Virus record (IMG/VR): IMGVR_UViG_3300043446_001706
Coordinates: 1 to 42,302 of that record
Length of the DNA: 42,302 nucleotides
DNA from: a virus
Direction: 5' to 3' (one strand)
Shown here one piece after another: positions 29,819 through 39,500 of this stretch (within the stretch, counting starts at the first letter, position 1; each line of letters starts with the position of its first letter). The translations under genes and the position numbers were made by a program. The notes under the pieces are model-generated. The model saw only the letters and a list, made by a program, of their open reading frames with translations. It was not told the DNA's origin and did no database searches.

Positions 29819-32128
29819 TTGGACGATACTAGCGCACAGTTTGTTGAGGATATTCCTGCTGGTTTTGCTTCGGCGGCTAGTCTCGTTAAGCGTGTCGAAG
29901 AGTTGGAGCGGCAGCGTGAACTTATGGAGCGTCAATGGAAGTTGAATTTGTCGTTTTATAAGGGTAAGCAGTATGTGTTTTATAATCGTAAGTCGCGTCG
30001 TATTGAGGCGTTGCCTGTTGAGGATGGGGATAAGCCGCGTTATCGTGTGCGTTTGGTGTCTAATCAGATTGCTCCGAATACGCAGTCGCTTCTTAGTCGG
30101 CTTGTGAAGTCTAAGCCACAGTTTTTTGCTACGCCGGGTCAGGCCTCGTATGAGGCTCAGAAGGCTACTGAGGTTGCTGAGAATCTTCTTGATTATTGGT
30201 GGGACGAGTTTAGTCTTACTGAGAAGCGTGAAGAGGCGATGATGTGGGCGATTATTTGTGGTAATGGTTTTTGGAAGATTACATGGGATGATAAGCAGGG
30301 TCCGGGTATGGATGTTTTGATGAGTCCTACTGGTGAGCCTATTGTTGATCCTATGGTGCGTCATTTTTTTGAGAAGAATCTTGAGGCTGCTGGTATTGAT
30401 TCGGATGAGTTTGAGCAGCGTATTTATCAGGGTGAGATTCGTGTTGATGTTATGTCTCCGTTTGATGTGTTGTTGGATGATGCTGCTGGTGTGTTTGAGG
30501 ATTGTCAGTATGCGTTTTGTAAGCATCCTATGGGTAGTGATGAGATTTTGTCGCGGTATGGTGTTCGTTTGAAGCCGAATGCGGTGAATAAGTATCCTGA
30601 TGAGACTTTGCCGGGTGTGTTTGGGAATACTGATGCTAAGACGCAGGAGAATGTGCGTGTTGTGTATTATGGGTATTTTCTTCCTTCTCCGAAGAGGCCG
30701 CAAGGTAGGTTTGTTGTGTTTACTAAGGATCCTTCGGTTGTATTGTATGATGCGCCTTGGCCTTATCCTTTTGAGAAGTTGCCTCTTGTGAAGTTTCCGG
30801 GTTTGCGTGTTCCGGGCCAGTTGTGGGATTCTTCGGTTGTTGAGCAGGCGATTCCTTTGCAGAAGGAGTTGAATCGTACGTTGTCGCAGATGATTGAGTA
30901 TAAGAATCTTACGTTGAAGCCGCAGATGTTGGCTCCGGTTGGTTCTTTGCGTCAGCGTATTACGGATGAGCCGGGTGCTATTTTTGAGTATAATCCGGTT
31001 GCTGGTAAGGTTCCTGAGGCGATTCCGATTCCGTCGTTGCCGCCGTATGTGTTTGAGCATTTGCAGGATCTTGGTGCTCGTTTGAAGGATGTTTTTGGTT
31101 TGAATGAGATTGTGGAGGGTAGTGTGCCGCCTAATGTTGAGGCTGGTGTTGCTATTGATTTGTTGCAGGAGGCTGCTACGGATCGTTTGGCTCCGCAGAT
31201 TATGCTTATGGAGAAGGCGTTGGAGCGTTGTGGTAATCTTATGTTGCAGTTGGCGCAGGAGTATTATACTGAGCCTCGTACGATGATTATTACTGGTTCT
31301 GGTTCTAAGCCTAAGGTTGAGCGGTTTGATGATGCTGATCTTATTAAGGGTGTGAGTGTGAAGGTTGAGGCTGGTTCTGGTTTGCCTCGTACTCGTGCTG
31401 GTCGTCAGGCGCGTGTGTTGCAGTTGTTGCAGATGGGTATTTTGTCGCCTACGAAGGCGTATAAGTATCTTGATATGGCTGATTTTAAGGGTTTGCAGAT
31501 GCAGTTTGAGGCGGATGAGGAGCAGGCTATGCGTGAGCATGATCGGCTTATGGATGGTGGTATTGTGAATGAGCAGGCTGCGAAACAGGCGCAGGAGCAG
31601 TTGATGATGAGTATGATGCAGTCTCCTGATCAGCCTATTGATCCGATGTTGTTGCAGCAGAGTGTTGAGGCTGGTTTGCAACCGTTGGCGTTTGAGAATA
31701 AGGCTGTGCATTTGGAGGTTCATTCTCAGTTTATGAAGAGTGCTGAGTTTGAGATGATGCCGGATATGGTTAAGGATCAGTTTTATAAGCATTATGAGTT
31801 TACTCGTGCTGCGTTGCAGGCTGAGAATTCTCCGCAGGGTGAGGCTCCGCGTGTTAGCCTTCAGTTGCGTGGTGCTGTTGGTCCTACGACTGGTTCTAAG
31901 ATGCTTAATCAGGCTGGTTTGTCTGATGTTACTCCGCAGGAGTTGTTGGAGCCGCCGCTTGATACGGTGGTTATTGATAATAAGGATAAGGCTAATGCTG
32001 TTGAGGGTACTGCTGGTGCGATGGATGCGTATCAGATGCAGTTGTTACAGCAGTTGCAGTCGGATCAGGCTAAGGCGGATCAGCAGATGGCTCAAGAGTT
32101 GGCTATGAGGACGGTGAGTGGTGAGTAA
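29819..32128 (+). CDS. portal protein (769 aa, TTG start)
   Basis: The TTG start is supported by AAGGAGG six bases upstream. Features of podovirus portals: the N-terminal clip/wing helices (RVEELERQRELMERQWKLN), SRLVKSKPQFFATPG, an acidic-aromatic middle (NLLDYWWDEFSLTEKREEAMMWA), PLVKFPGLRVPGQLW, a channel-helix-like region (ALERCGNLMLQLAQEYY), and a long Gln/Met-rich helical C-terminus from about residue 560. The twelve-fold ring anchors terminase and tail. Gene size is larger than for HK97-type portals and fits P22/T7-like connectors. Confidence 0.88.
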   Translation: MDDTSAQFVEDIPAGFASAASLVKRVEELERQRELMERQWKLNLSFYKGKQYVFYNRKSRRIEALPVEDGDKPRYRVRLVSNQIAPNTQSLLSRLVKSKPQFFATPGQASYEAQKATEVAENLLDYWWDEFSLTEKREEAMMWAIICGNGFWKITWDDKQGPGMDVLMSPTGEPIVDPMVRHFFEKNLEAAGIDSDEFEQRIYQGEIRVDVMSPFDVLLDDAAGVFEDCQYAFCKHPMGSDEILSRYGVRLKPNAVNKYPDETLPGVFGNTDAKTQENVRVVYYGYFLPSPKRPQGRFVVFTKDPSVVLYDAPWPYPFEKLPLVKFPGLRVPGQLWDSSVVEQAIPLQKELNRTLSQMIEYKNLTLKPQMLAPVGSLRQRITDEPGAIFEYNPVAGKVPEAIPIPSLPPYVFEHLQDLGARLKDVFGLNEIVEGSVPPNVEAGVAIDLLQEAATDRLAPQIMLMEKALERCGNLMLQLAQEYYTEPRTMIITGSGSKPKVERFDDADLIKGVSVKVEAGSGLPRTRAGRQARVLQLLQMGILSPTKAYKYLDMADFKGLQMQFEADEEQAMREHDRLMDGGIVNEQAAKQAQEQLMMSMMQSPDQPIDPMLLQQSVEAGLQPLAFENKAVHLEVHSQFMKSAEFEMMPDMVKDQFYKHYEFTRAALQAENSPQGEAPRVSLQLRGAVGPTTGSKMLNQAGLSDVTPQELLEPPLDTVVIDNKDKANAVEGTAGAMDAYQMQLLQQLQSDQAKADQQMAQELAMRTVSGE

Positions 32129-32618
32129 TCGTACTGAGTGGACTGATGAGGATAAGGCTGCTGCGTATGTGATTTGGATTAGTAATGATAAGAATATTCG
32201 TGCTACTGCGCGTCAATGTGGTATTGGGCATACGACGGTTGCGTATTGGGTGAAACAATGGGAGAAGGATGGTCCTCCTGAGCGGTTGGATGATAAGATT
32301 CGTGCTAATGCTTATGAGTTTGTTCATCATGCTTCTGCTGTTCGTCAGAAGGCTATGGATAAGTTAGAAGAGTTGATTCCTGAGGCTGAGATTAAGCAGT
32401 TGGGTACTCTTGCTACTGTTGTTGGTATTATGGATGATAAGATTCGTTTGGCGCAGGGTTTGGCGACTAAACGGACTGAGACTGTTCACACTCTTCCTAC
32501 GAGGGAAGAGATGAAGGAGTTGATGAGTGGTTTTGCGGATAATCTTGTTGGTGCGGCTGAGGATCGTGCCAGAGAGGTTGTTGAGATTTCTGCTGAGAGT
32601 GTTGTTGTGAATAATTAG
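32121..32618 (+). CDS. HTH protein, possible terminase small subunit (165 aa)
   Basis: The N-terminal 50 residues form a helix-turn-helix (IRATARQCGIGHTTVAYWVKQW), as in DNA-recognising small terminase subunits and transposase-type HTH proteins. A helical middle (AMDKLEELIPEAEIKQL, LATVVGIMDDKIRLAQGL) suitable for oligomerisation follows. No other TerS candidate was seen. The placement after the portal is unusual, since TerS normally precedes TerL. The start overlaps the portal stop; GTG at 32118 or 32121 are equivalent. Confidence 0.65.
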   Translation: MSNRTEWTDEDKAAAYVIWISNDKNIRATARQCGIGHTTVAYWVKQWEKDGPPERLDDKIRANAYEFVHHASAVRQKAMDKLEELIPEAEIKQLGTLATVVGIMDDKIRLAQGLATKRTETVHTLPTREEMKELMSGFADNLVGAAEDRAREVVEISAESVVVNN

Positions 32619-32663
32619 CGACCAACCCAATAATGGGAGTCGTTTGAATTATAGGAGGATACC

Positions 32664-33482
32664 ATGAATGATGGTATTGATTTGGATGGCGCTTTAGAGG
32701 CGTTGTCGGCTGAGTTGCCTGACGAGTTGCCGGGTAGCGAGGCGGATGCTAGTGTTGAGACTGTGGTTGAGGATAATCAGTCTGAGACTGAATCCTTTAC
32801 TGGTTTTGATCCTAGTGTTCTTCCTGAGGATATGCAAGCGGTATATAAGTCTATGCAGGCTGATTATACTCGTAAGACTCAGGAGATTGCAGAGTTGCGT
32901 CGTGGTTTTGGGGCGCTCTCTGAGCAGGGAGTGGATCCTGATGTTGCGCTACAAGCAGTCGGATTCGTGCAGGCGTTGAATGAGGACCCGGATTTTGCTA
33001 TGCAAATTGCGGCGCAGATTCAGCAGAATGCAGGAACACCCGATGTTAGCCAGCCTACGGTGGAGACTATTCCTGAGAATAATGATAATAGTTACGAAGG
33101 GCTTCCTCCGCAACTTGCGGCTGAGTTAGAGGAGATGCGAGCATTCCGTGAGAGTATGCTTGAGTTTCAGGCTCAGCAAGAATCGTTAGAAGAGTTGGAG
33201 GCGATGGAGAATACTATTAAGACTTCTAATCCTCATTATAATGATGATGATATGGAGACTATTTATTCTTTGGCGTATGCTCATGATGGGGATCTTATGG
33301 CTGCTGCTGAACAGTATCATGCGATGCAGCAACGTATGCTTGGCTCGTATTTGCAGTCTAAGCAGGTTCCTCATGGGGCTACTCCGGCTCCTGCTATGCC
33401 GTCTAGTGTTCCTAGTCCGGGCTTTAAGAGTTTGGATGAGGCGCATAAGGCTGCTTTGGAGGCTGTTCGTAACATTTCCTAA
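32664..33482 (+). CDS. scaffolding protein (272 aa)
   Basis: A strong site (TAGGAGG) precedes the ATG. The protein is acidic and predominantly helical, rich in Glu, Gln and Ala, with MQADYTRKTQEIAELRRG, ELEEMRAFRESMLEFQAQQESLEELEAME and a short C-terminal basic/Ala helix (LDEAHKAALEAV). Such a C-terminal helix commonly binds the coat protein. The position directly before the major capsid gene confirms the role of guiding prohead assembly. Confidence 0.83.
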   Translation: MNDGIDLDGALEALSAELPDELPGSEADASVETVVEDNQSETESFTGFDPSVLPEDMQAVYKSMQADYTRKTQEIAELRRGFGALSEQGVDPDVALQAVGFVQALNEDPDFAMQIAAQIQQNAGTPDVSQPTVETIPENNDNSYEGLPPQLAAELEEMRAFRESMLEFQAQQESLEELEAMENTIKTSNPHYNDDDMETIYSLAYAHDGDLMAAAEQYHAMQQRMLGSYLQSKQVPHGATPAPAMPSSVPSPGFKSLDEAHKAALEAVRNIS

Positions 33483-33500
33483 TAAGGAGGTGTGTGTAGG

Positions 33501-34754
33501 ATGGCTGGTGCTAATCTTACTACGCTTAGTGATATTCTCAAGGAGTATTACCTTGGGCCGGTTGCTGAGCAATTGAATAATGAGGTTCTTCTACTGTCGC
33601 GCCTTGAGCCGAAGTCGGAGGATCTGGTTGGTAAGCGCGCTTATGTGCCGCTTCATGTTTCGCGTTCTGGTGGTATCGGCGCTCGCGCTGAGGATGCCGC
33701 GCTGCCGGACGCTGGTAATCAGGATTACGATAAGGCCGTTTATGACCTTAAGTACCTGTACGGTCGTGTTCGCGTGACTGGTCCTTCGATGGCTAAGACG
33801 AAGAATGAGGCTGGTGCGTTCCTTCAGGCTCTTAAGTCTGAGTTGGATGGTATTCGTAATGATCTTAAGAAGGATCTTGCTCGTCAGGTGTATGGTAAGG
33901 GTGATGGTATTATCGCTGAGTGTGGTACTACTTCTTCGTCTACGACCGTGCAGTTGAATACTGATGGTGGCAAGGAGGCGATCCGCAAGGGTCAGTTGTA
34001 TGTTGGTATGGTCATTGACATTGGTACGAATGCGGATGTTAATGGTAAGGCCGCTGGTGTTTCGATCACGGCTGTTGATTATGATAATGCTCGCATTACG
34101 ATCAGCGGTTCGGCTATTTCCACGACTTCTTCGGATGCGGTTCGTCGCGCTGGTGTTGGTGTGGATAATGGTACGAGTGGTACGGGTTCGTGGTCGGCTG
34201 AGGTTGATGGTCTTAAGCGCCTCGTGTCGGTCGGTCAGGAGTATGTTGGTGAGATCAATCCTGCTACGAATACGTGGTGGGATAACAAGCGTATTAATGT
34301 GAATGGTGCGCTTGCGGCTGGTCTTGAGGACTTGCAGAAGGGCATGAACCTTATTCGCCTTGAGGGTGGTACGCCTACCGTCATGGTCACGTCGCTTGGT
34401 GTGCAGCGTGAGGTTTACATGCAGTTGGAGGATTCGGTTCGTTACACGAACCCGGATACGCTGACGTATGCTGCTGGTTTCAAGGTGCTTGAGTACGGTG
34501 GGATGCCGATCATCGCGGATATTGATGCTCCGTATGGTCGTATCTACATGCTGGACGAGAATTCTGTTAAGGTGTTCTCGGATCAGGATTGGCATTTCCT
34601 TGATGCTGATGGTCAGACGCTTCGGCAGGTGTCGGGTTACGATGCTTTTGAGGCTGTCATGACTCGTTACATGAATCTTGGTTTGACGAAGCGCAATAAT
34701 CATTGTGTCCTGTATGGGATCACGGTGGATAGCGCGACTGATACTGGTATCTAA
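33501..34754 (+). CDS. major capsid protein (417 aa)
   Basis: ATG at 33501 is preceded by AAGGAGG ten bases upstream; GTG at 33492 would add three residues. HK97-type features: an N-terminal helix (LSDILKEYYLGPVAEQLNNE), an E-loop-like region (SRSGGIGARAEDAALPDAGNQDYDKAVY), a spine helix (FLQALKSELDGIRNDLKKDLARQVYG) and A-domain strands near the end. It uses many C-ending codons (GAC, TAC, ATC, TTC, AAC), unlike its neighbours, as often seen in the most abundant protein. It is followed by a hairpin terminator. Confidence 0.9.
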   Translation: MAGANLTTLSDILKEYYLGPVAEQLNNEVLLLSRLEPKSEDLVGKRAYVPLHVSRSGGIGARAEDAALPDAGNQDYDKAVYDLKYLYGRVRVTGPSMAKTKNEAGAFLQALKSELDGIRNDLKKDLARQVYGKGDGIIAECGTTSSSTTVQLNTDGGKEAIRKGQLYVGMVIDIGTNADVNGKAAGVSITAVDYDNARITISGSAISTTSSDAVRRAGVGVDNGTSGTGSWSAEVDGLKRLVSVGQEYVGEINPATNTWWDNKRINVNGALAAGLEDLQKGMNLIRLEGGTPTVMVTSLGVQREVYMQLEDSVRYTNPDTLTYAAGFKVLEYGGMPIIADIDAPYGRIYMLDENSVKVFSDQDWHFLDADGQTLRQVSGYDAFEAVMTRYMNLGLTKRNNHCVLYGITVDSATDTGI

Positions 34755-34760
34755 TTGGTT

Positions 34761-34790
34761 TAGGGAGGGGCTTCGGCCCCTCCCTATTCT
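34761..34790 (+). terminator. hairpin terminator after the major capsid gene
   Basis: A perfect 11-bp stem (34761-34771 with 34776-34786) with a very stable TTCG tetraloop, followed by a short TTCT tract only. It likely ends or reduces transcription after the capsid gene, or protects the 3' end of its messenger. Genes downstream continue in the same direction. Confidence 0.8.
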
Positions 34791-34808
34791 AACATGAAGG
34801 GGGCTATA

Positions 34809-34979
34809 GTGGCTGGTATGAGTAAGTATGATCGGCTCGTGAAGAGCCTCGCGGCTAAGGATAAGGGTAAAGGGAAGCCTCGTGATGTGAAGGCGCTTGC
34901 TGCTTGGATTGGTCGTAAGAAGTATGGTAAGGCTGAGTTTCAGCGTCGTGCTGTTGCTGGTCGGAAGAAGGCGATGTAA
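34809..34979 (+). CDS. small basic protein (56 aa, GTG start)
   Basis: GTG has AAGGGGG five bases upstream; an earlier ATG at 34794 lacks a site. Lys/Arg-rich helix protein (KYDRLVKSLAAKDKGKGKPRDVKALAAWIGRKKYGKAEF). Small basic proteins of this kind follow the capsid gene in many podoviruses and may bind DNA or capsid. The stop overlaps the next ATG (TAATG). Confidence 0.75.
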   Translation: MAGMSKYDRLVKSLAAKDKGKGKPRDVKALAAWIGRKKYGKAEFQRRAVAGRKKAM

Positions 34980-35098
34980 TGCCTAAGAAGGTTGAAGAGA
35001 TTGTTGCTGCGCTTGAGCGGGATAATCCGTCGTGGCCTAAGGGTAAGGTTTGGGCTATTGCGAATGCAACGTATAATAAGATGAGGCGTGGTAAGTGA
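34979..35098 (+). CDS. basic microprotein (39 aa)
   Basis: Begins PKKVEEIVAALERDNPSWPKG and goes on to VWAIANATYNKMRRG. The sequence resembles small phage proteins with a W-P-K-G turn located between capsid and tail genes. Overlaps both neighbours by one or more bases (TAATG, TGATG), so it is translationally coupled. Function unknown. Confidence 0.7.
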   Translation: MPKKVEEIVAALERDNPSWPKGKVWAIANATYNKMRRGK

Positions 35099-35160
35099 TG
35101 AGTGGTTTTGCTCATTGGAAGTATCGTTTGCGTCGTTATTATTTTCGTCGTTGGGGGTGA
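35098..35160 (+). CDS. possible 20-residue basic peptide
   Basis: The frame starts at an ATG overlapping the previous stop (TGATG) and fills the gap exactly up to the next gene. The peptide (MSGFAHWKYRLRRYYFRRWG) is Arg/Tyr/Trp-rich. Codon use (CGT, TAT, TTT) matches the late genes. The chance of a spurious frame is considerable at this length. Confidence 0.4.
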   Translation: MSGFAHWKYRLRRYYFRRWG

Positions 35161-35163
35161 TGT

Positions 35164-35442
35164 ATGGCTAGTTCTCCGGCTTGGCAGCGTAAGGCTGGTA
35201 AGAATCCTAAGGGTGGTTTGAATGCTGCTGGTAGGGCTTCGTATAATAGGGCTAATCCGGGGAAGCCGGGTTTGAAGCCTCCTGTTAAGATGGCGCAGGC
35301 TAAGAAGTCTCCTAAGGCTGCTGCACGGCGTAGGTCGTTTTGTGCGCGGATGCAGGGGATGAAGAAGCGTTTGACTAGTGCTAAGACTGCTAATGATCCT
35401 AATAGTCGTATTAATAAGAGTTTGAGAGCGTGGGATTGTTGA
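35164..35442 (+). CDS. DUF6321-like basic protein (92 aa)
   Basis: ASSPAWQRKAGKNPKGGLNAAGRASYNRA, then RRRSFCARMQGMKKRLTSAKTANDPNSRINKSLRAWDC, matches a conserved small basic protein of podoviruses listed as DUF6321. It is very rich in Lys, Arg and Ala. The family's role is unknown; DNA condensation or a minor capsid role is suggested by its charge. Stop overlaps the next ATG (TGATG). Confidence 0.8.
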   Translation: MASSPAWQRKAGKNPKGGLNAAGRASYNRANPGKPGLKPPVKMAQAKKSPKAAARRRSFCARMQGMKKRLTSAKTANDPNSRINKSLRAWDC

Positions 35443-35879
35443 TGAGTAATATTTATATTCCGGGTAAGGGTGAGATGTCTTGGGATGAGATTCGGGTTGA
35501 TCGTGCTGTGAAGAATTATGATGAGCGTTTGTTTTTTGCTAAGAATGCTGATACGCGCGATTGGTGTGTTTTTATTCGGATGCCGCATGGTGAGCCTGCG
35601 TATCCTGTTCTTGGTTTTGGTCAAGTTATTCCTAGTGTTGATGTTGTTCTTGATAAGTTGTATCGTGGTGATATGACTCGTCATGGTTGGAAGTTGTATG
35701 ATGAGATTGTTAAGTCTCAGGAGGATTATAAGCGTCGTTTTCGTGAGAAGGCGGATGAGGCTACTGAGGAGTCTGCGGAGGTTGTGGAGCATTTTCTTCG
35801 GAAGCATGGTAAGTCTCCTGTGATTAAAGGGTTTATTTCGCATGATGTTCCGAAGGGGGGTGAGGCGAGTGACGCTTGA
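35442..35879 (+). CDS. unknown structural-region protein (145 aa)
   Basis: Starts MSNIYIPGKGEMSWDEIRVDRAVKNYDERLFFAKNAD and has a beta-rich core (WCVFIRMPHGEPAYPVLGFGQVIP), then a charged helix (EIVKSQEDYKRRFREKADEATEE). Its position between the capsid and the tail adaptor suggests a head-completion or head-tail joining protein. The end overlaps the next gene by 11 bases. The family is not recognised. Confidence 0.7.
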   Translation: MSNIYIPGKGEMSWDEIRVDRAVKNYDERLFFAKNADTRDWCVFIRMPHGEPAYPVLGFGQVIPSVDVVLDKLYRGDMTRHGWKLYDEIVKSQEDYKRRFREKADEATEESAEVVEHFLRKHGKSPVIKGFISHDVPKGGEASDA

Positions 35880-36585
35880 TGAGATGTTTGATGAGATGGA
35901 GTTGTATGGTTTTGAGGATTTTGAGGATGCTCAGAAGTTGACGCTTCTTAATGAGGCGTATTTTGATATTGTTACTCGTGAGCCTTGGCCTTTTTTGGAG
36001 AAGATGGTTTCGTTTATTGTGCCTAGTGGCACTAGTCAGATTACGAGTGGTTCTTCGTTTAAGGTGCGTACTAGTAATAATACTCTTGATAATTCGTTGT
36101 CGAATCCGGTGCTTATTCCGTATACGTCGTATAGTGTGAATAGTGTTTTGTCGTTTGTTGATACGACGAATGATATTGTTATGACTCCTGAGCGTGGGGA
36201 TGTTATTGAGAAGAATTATCGTCTTGTGAATGATACGAGTACGCCTACCCGGTATTATTTTGTTGGTGATGATATGTTTGTGTATCCTGCTACTGGTGGT
36301 GATACGACGTATCGTTTATATTTTCTTCAGTTGCCTGTTGCTGCTTCGGATACGGGTAGTGCGTCGGATTCTGATACGTTTCTTATTCCGGCTAGGCATC
36401 ATAGTGTGATTGTGTATGGTGCGCTTGTGAAGGCGTTTCTTGTTAATGATGATCCGCAGGCTGCGGTGTTTCAGAATTTGTTTGAGTCGCGTTATCAGCA
36501 GATGAGGAATGATGTTTGGATGAATCAGTATGATCGTACGGATACGATTCATACGCTTTCGGATTCGTATGATTGGGCTTATTAA
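35869..36585 (+). CDS. tail tubular protein A-like adaptor (238 aa, GTG start)
   Basis: The GTG at 35869 has GGGGGG and TGAGG upstream; upstream ATGs overlap the previous gene. The N-terminal helices (LDEMFDEMELYGFED, LTLLNEAYFDIVTREPWPF) and the later helical part (HHSVIVYGALVKAFLVNDD, FQNLFESRYQQMRNDV), with a beta domain between, match podovirus tail tubular protein A / adaptor proteins. These bind below the portal. Position before the 1093-residue tail protein agrees. Confidence 0.8.
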   Translation: MTLDEMFDEMELYGFEDFEDAQKLTLLNEAYFDIVTREPWPFLEKMVSFIVPSGTSQITSGSSFKVRTSNNTLDNSLSNPVLIPYTSYSVNSVLSFVDTTNDIVMTPERGDVIEKNYRLVNDTSTPTRYYFVGDDMFVYPATGGDTTYRLYFLQLPVAASDTGSASDSDTFLIPARHHSVIVYGALVKAFLVNDDPQAAVFQNLFESRYQQMRNDVWMNQYDRTDTIHTLSDSYDWAY

Positions 36586-36598
36586 TCAGAGGGGGTGA

Positions 36599-39500
36599 GT
36601 GGCCTTGTCGTTGACGTTTGTTAATCAGATTGGTGCGGCTGATGGTATGAATCAGGCTGCTCCCGGCTCGTTTATTCCTGAGTCGTTTGTGCGTTGGGCG
36701 CAGGATGTGTTATTTGATCGTGTTGGTTATTTGCGTAGGCGAGCGCCTTTTAATTTTTTCCCTTTGTATAATAATGCTACTATTCCTTCGTTGTCGTATC
36801 CTAGTACGAAGGATGAGCGCGTTGTTAGTGTTGTTTCTACGCTTAGTCCTGATGGTGAGCGTATTACTGGGCTTGTTTTGTCTACGTCTAGTGCTACTCG
36901 GTTTTTGTTATATGATGAGAATTTCCGTAATACTGGGTCTGGTACTCTTACGGCTATTCCTGTTGATACTGTTTTTGATTGTAAGCAGGCTAGTAATGGT
37001 GGTATGTGGTTATCGTTTTTGGAATCGTATAAGCCTGCTGCTAGTGCTAATGAGTATTATCAGTATTATTGGTATGGGGGTCATGGTACTGAGCAGACGG
37101 TGACGGGTGTTGATTTTGATTATACTGGTACTACGTCTAATGCTACATATTTGAATACTATTCAGGGTACGTTTGATACTACTACAATTACTAGTGGTAT
37201 GTTTGTGTATGTGAGTTATGGTTCTCCTGCTACGGATCGTTATATTGGTATGGTTAAGAGTGTTACTGGTAGTGTTTTAACTCTTGATAAGGATATTCTT
37301 CGTTTTGAGAATAATGCTAATATCTATAGTACGACTGCTTTGCATGATAATTTGACTATTAAATTTCGTAATGTACGTCCGTATATTCATACGCATGGTC
37401 GTGGTCTTATTACGTATGATGGTAATGGTGGTGATATTACTTCTGGTGCTATTGGTACTGATGGTGAGGGACATTTTAAGTCTGCTGATCTTGGTGGTGA
37501 TATTCGTGGCGTGAATTGGGCTGTATATAGGGCTACTGATGGTGAGTGGCTTGGGGATATTGATACTGCTACAAATAATACTACGCTTGATGTTAATAAT
37601 ACATATCATAGCAAGCAATCTAATACTGCTATGACTGCTGATGAATATATTGCTTGGCCTTATGTTAGTGTTCCTTCTGCTACGATTAGTAATGCTGATT
37701 CTGATAAATTTGCTGGTATTTTTAATGCTACATATGCTGGTTATCAATGGTTTGGTAATGGTGGTAATACGAATGATCAGAATCGTGTTGTGTTTAGTGC
37801 GTATCATAATGCTGAGAGTGTTGATTTGTCGTTTGATTCTGCGGATTCTATTATTATTCCGGGTGCTGCTGAGATGCGTGGTATTGCTGGCAGTACGGCG
37901 GGGCTTCTTGTATTTATGTCCGATAAGACGTATATTATTCGTGGTAATTATCGTGCTAACTTCTCGTTGGAAGAGTTGTATCCTGAGGGTTGTTTATCTT
38001 CGATGAGTATTGTTGAGTACGGTGGTGGCGTATTCTGGGCTAGTCGTGTGGGTATTCTTTTTTATGATGGGGCTAGTGTTCGTAATCTTACCGAGTCTAA
38101 TCTTGGTGTGTTTTATACTGATAGTGTGCGTACGTTTGATGTAAATGCGGATCGTATTTACTCGTTTTTGCATAAGGATTATTTATTTGTACATTTTAAT
38201 GCGTTTGCGAGTGCGTTTAATCCTGTGCGTTATGAGCCTGTGTATGCTGAGAATATTGATAATACGCCTGCTATTGCTGATTTTGAGGCGGATGATTGGG
38301 ATCCTGATTTTACTACGGATGATTTTCTTGTAGAGAATAATATTCCTGTGTATTGGGATTATGTTTCGTTGTATGATTCTACTGGTGCTACGTCTACGCG
38401 ACTTATTCCTGTTTGGGCGGATGGTAAGTCGTATGTTGATGTTGGTACTACTAGTGGTAGTGCTAATATTACTAGTGTTTCTTTAGAGACTTTTACTGGT
38501 GCTGCTAGTACAACTACGGAAAAGATTACGCTTGCTTCTCATGGTTTGTCAAATGGTACTCTTGTTCGTTTTACGAGTCTTGGTACTATTACTGGTCTTA
38601 CGGCTAATACTACTAATTATTATGTTGTTAATGCAACAACTAATGATTTTCAAGTTTCTACTAGTGTTGGTGGTTCGGCTGTTAATCTTGGTGGCACAAA
38701 CGGTAGTGTAACTGGTGTGGTTCTTCCGGGTACTGATATTATTGGTCCGGGTATTCCTAGTGGTACAACGATTAGTAGTGTTACTTCTACTACTGCGATT
38801 ACTATGAGTGCTAATGCTACAGCGACGGATACGATTACGGCTAGTATTGTTACGACGCCTATTACTTATCGTTGGGGCGATCCGGGTACACAGTTTGTTT
38901 GGGGGCCTATTCGTAAAACTTCGGGTATTACGTTTGCTATTTATCTTCCTACGAATGCTATTACTACTATTAGTAATTTTGATTTTCGGGGTGCTACAAA
39001 GATTGATGCTATTAGTGGTATTAAGGCTTTGACGGGGAGTAATATTGTTGATCCTGAGTTTACTGTAGTTCGTAAGAGTTTAACTTCTAATGTTGCTACG
39101 CTTACGCTTGATGCGGCTGGTGTTCCTAATGGTAATACGATTACTGTTAGTGGTATTGATTCTACGTTTGATGGTACGTATACGGTGAGTGCTGTTAGTG
39201 GTACTACGGTTTCGTATGCTAAAACGGCTGGTAATGTTACAGAGGTTGCTGCTACGGGTACGGTTAGTGTTGATGGTGTGTTTCCGCGTGCTATTGATGT
39301 GGATTCTATTCTTGAAACTACTAATGATCGTAATACTAGTATTGATGCTGGGCTTATTGAGAATAATGGTAAGTCTGAGGATACGTATATTAAGGGTCCA
39401 GATTTTTATTTGCAGACGAAGCATTTTACTGTTGGTGATCCTGTGCTTCGTAAGTGGTTCCGTCAGGTTATGCTTAATCTTTATCTTCTTGATGGTGGTT

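Noticed and set aside
29804-31792. 662-residue open frame on the minus strand opposite the portal gene
   Set aside because: It is the antisense shadow of a clear portal gene: rich in Leu, Ile, His, Arg and Thr, no ribosome binding site, and produced by the biased third positions of the real gene.
33591-34703. 370-residue minus-strand open frame opposite the major capsid gene
   Set aside because: Antisense shadow with low-quality composition (many Thr, Arg, Ile) and no start signal; the plus-strand capsid protein is well supported.
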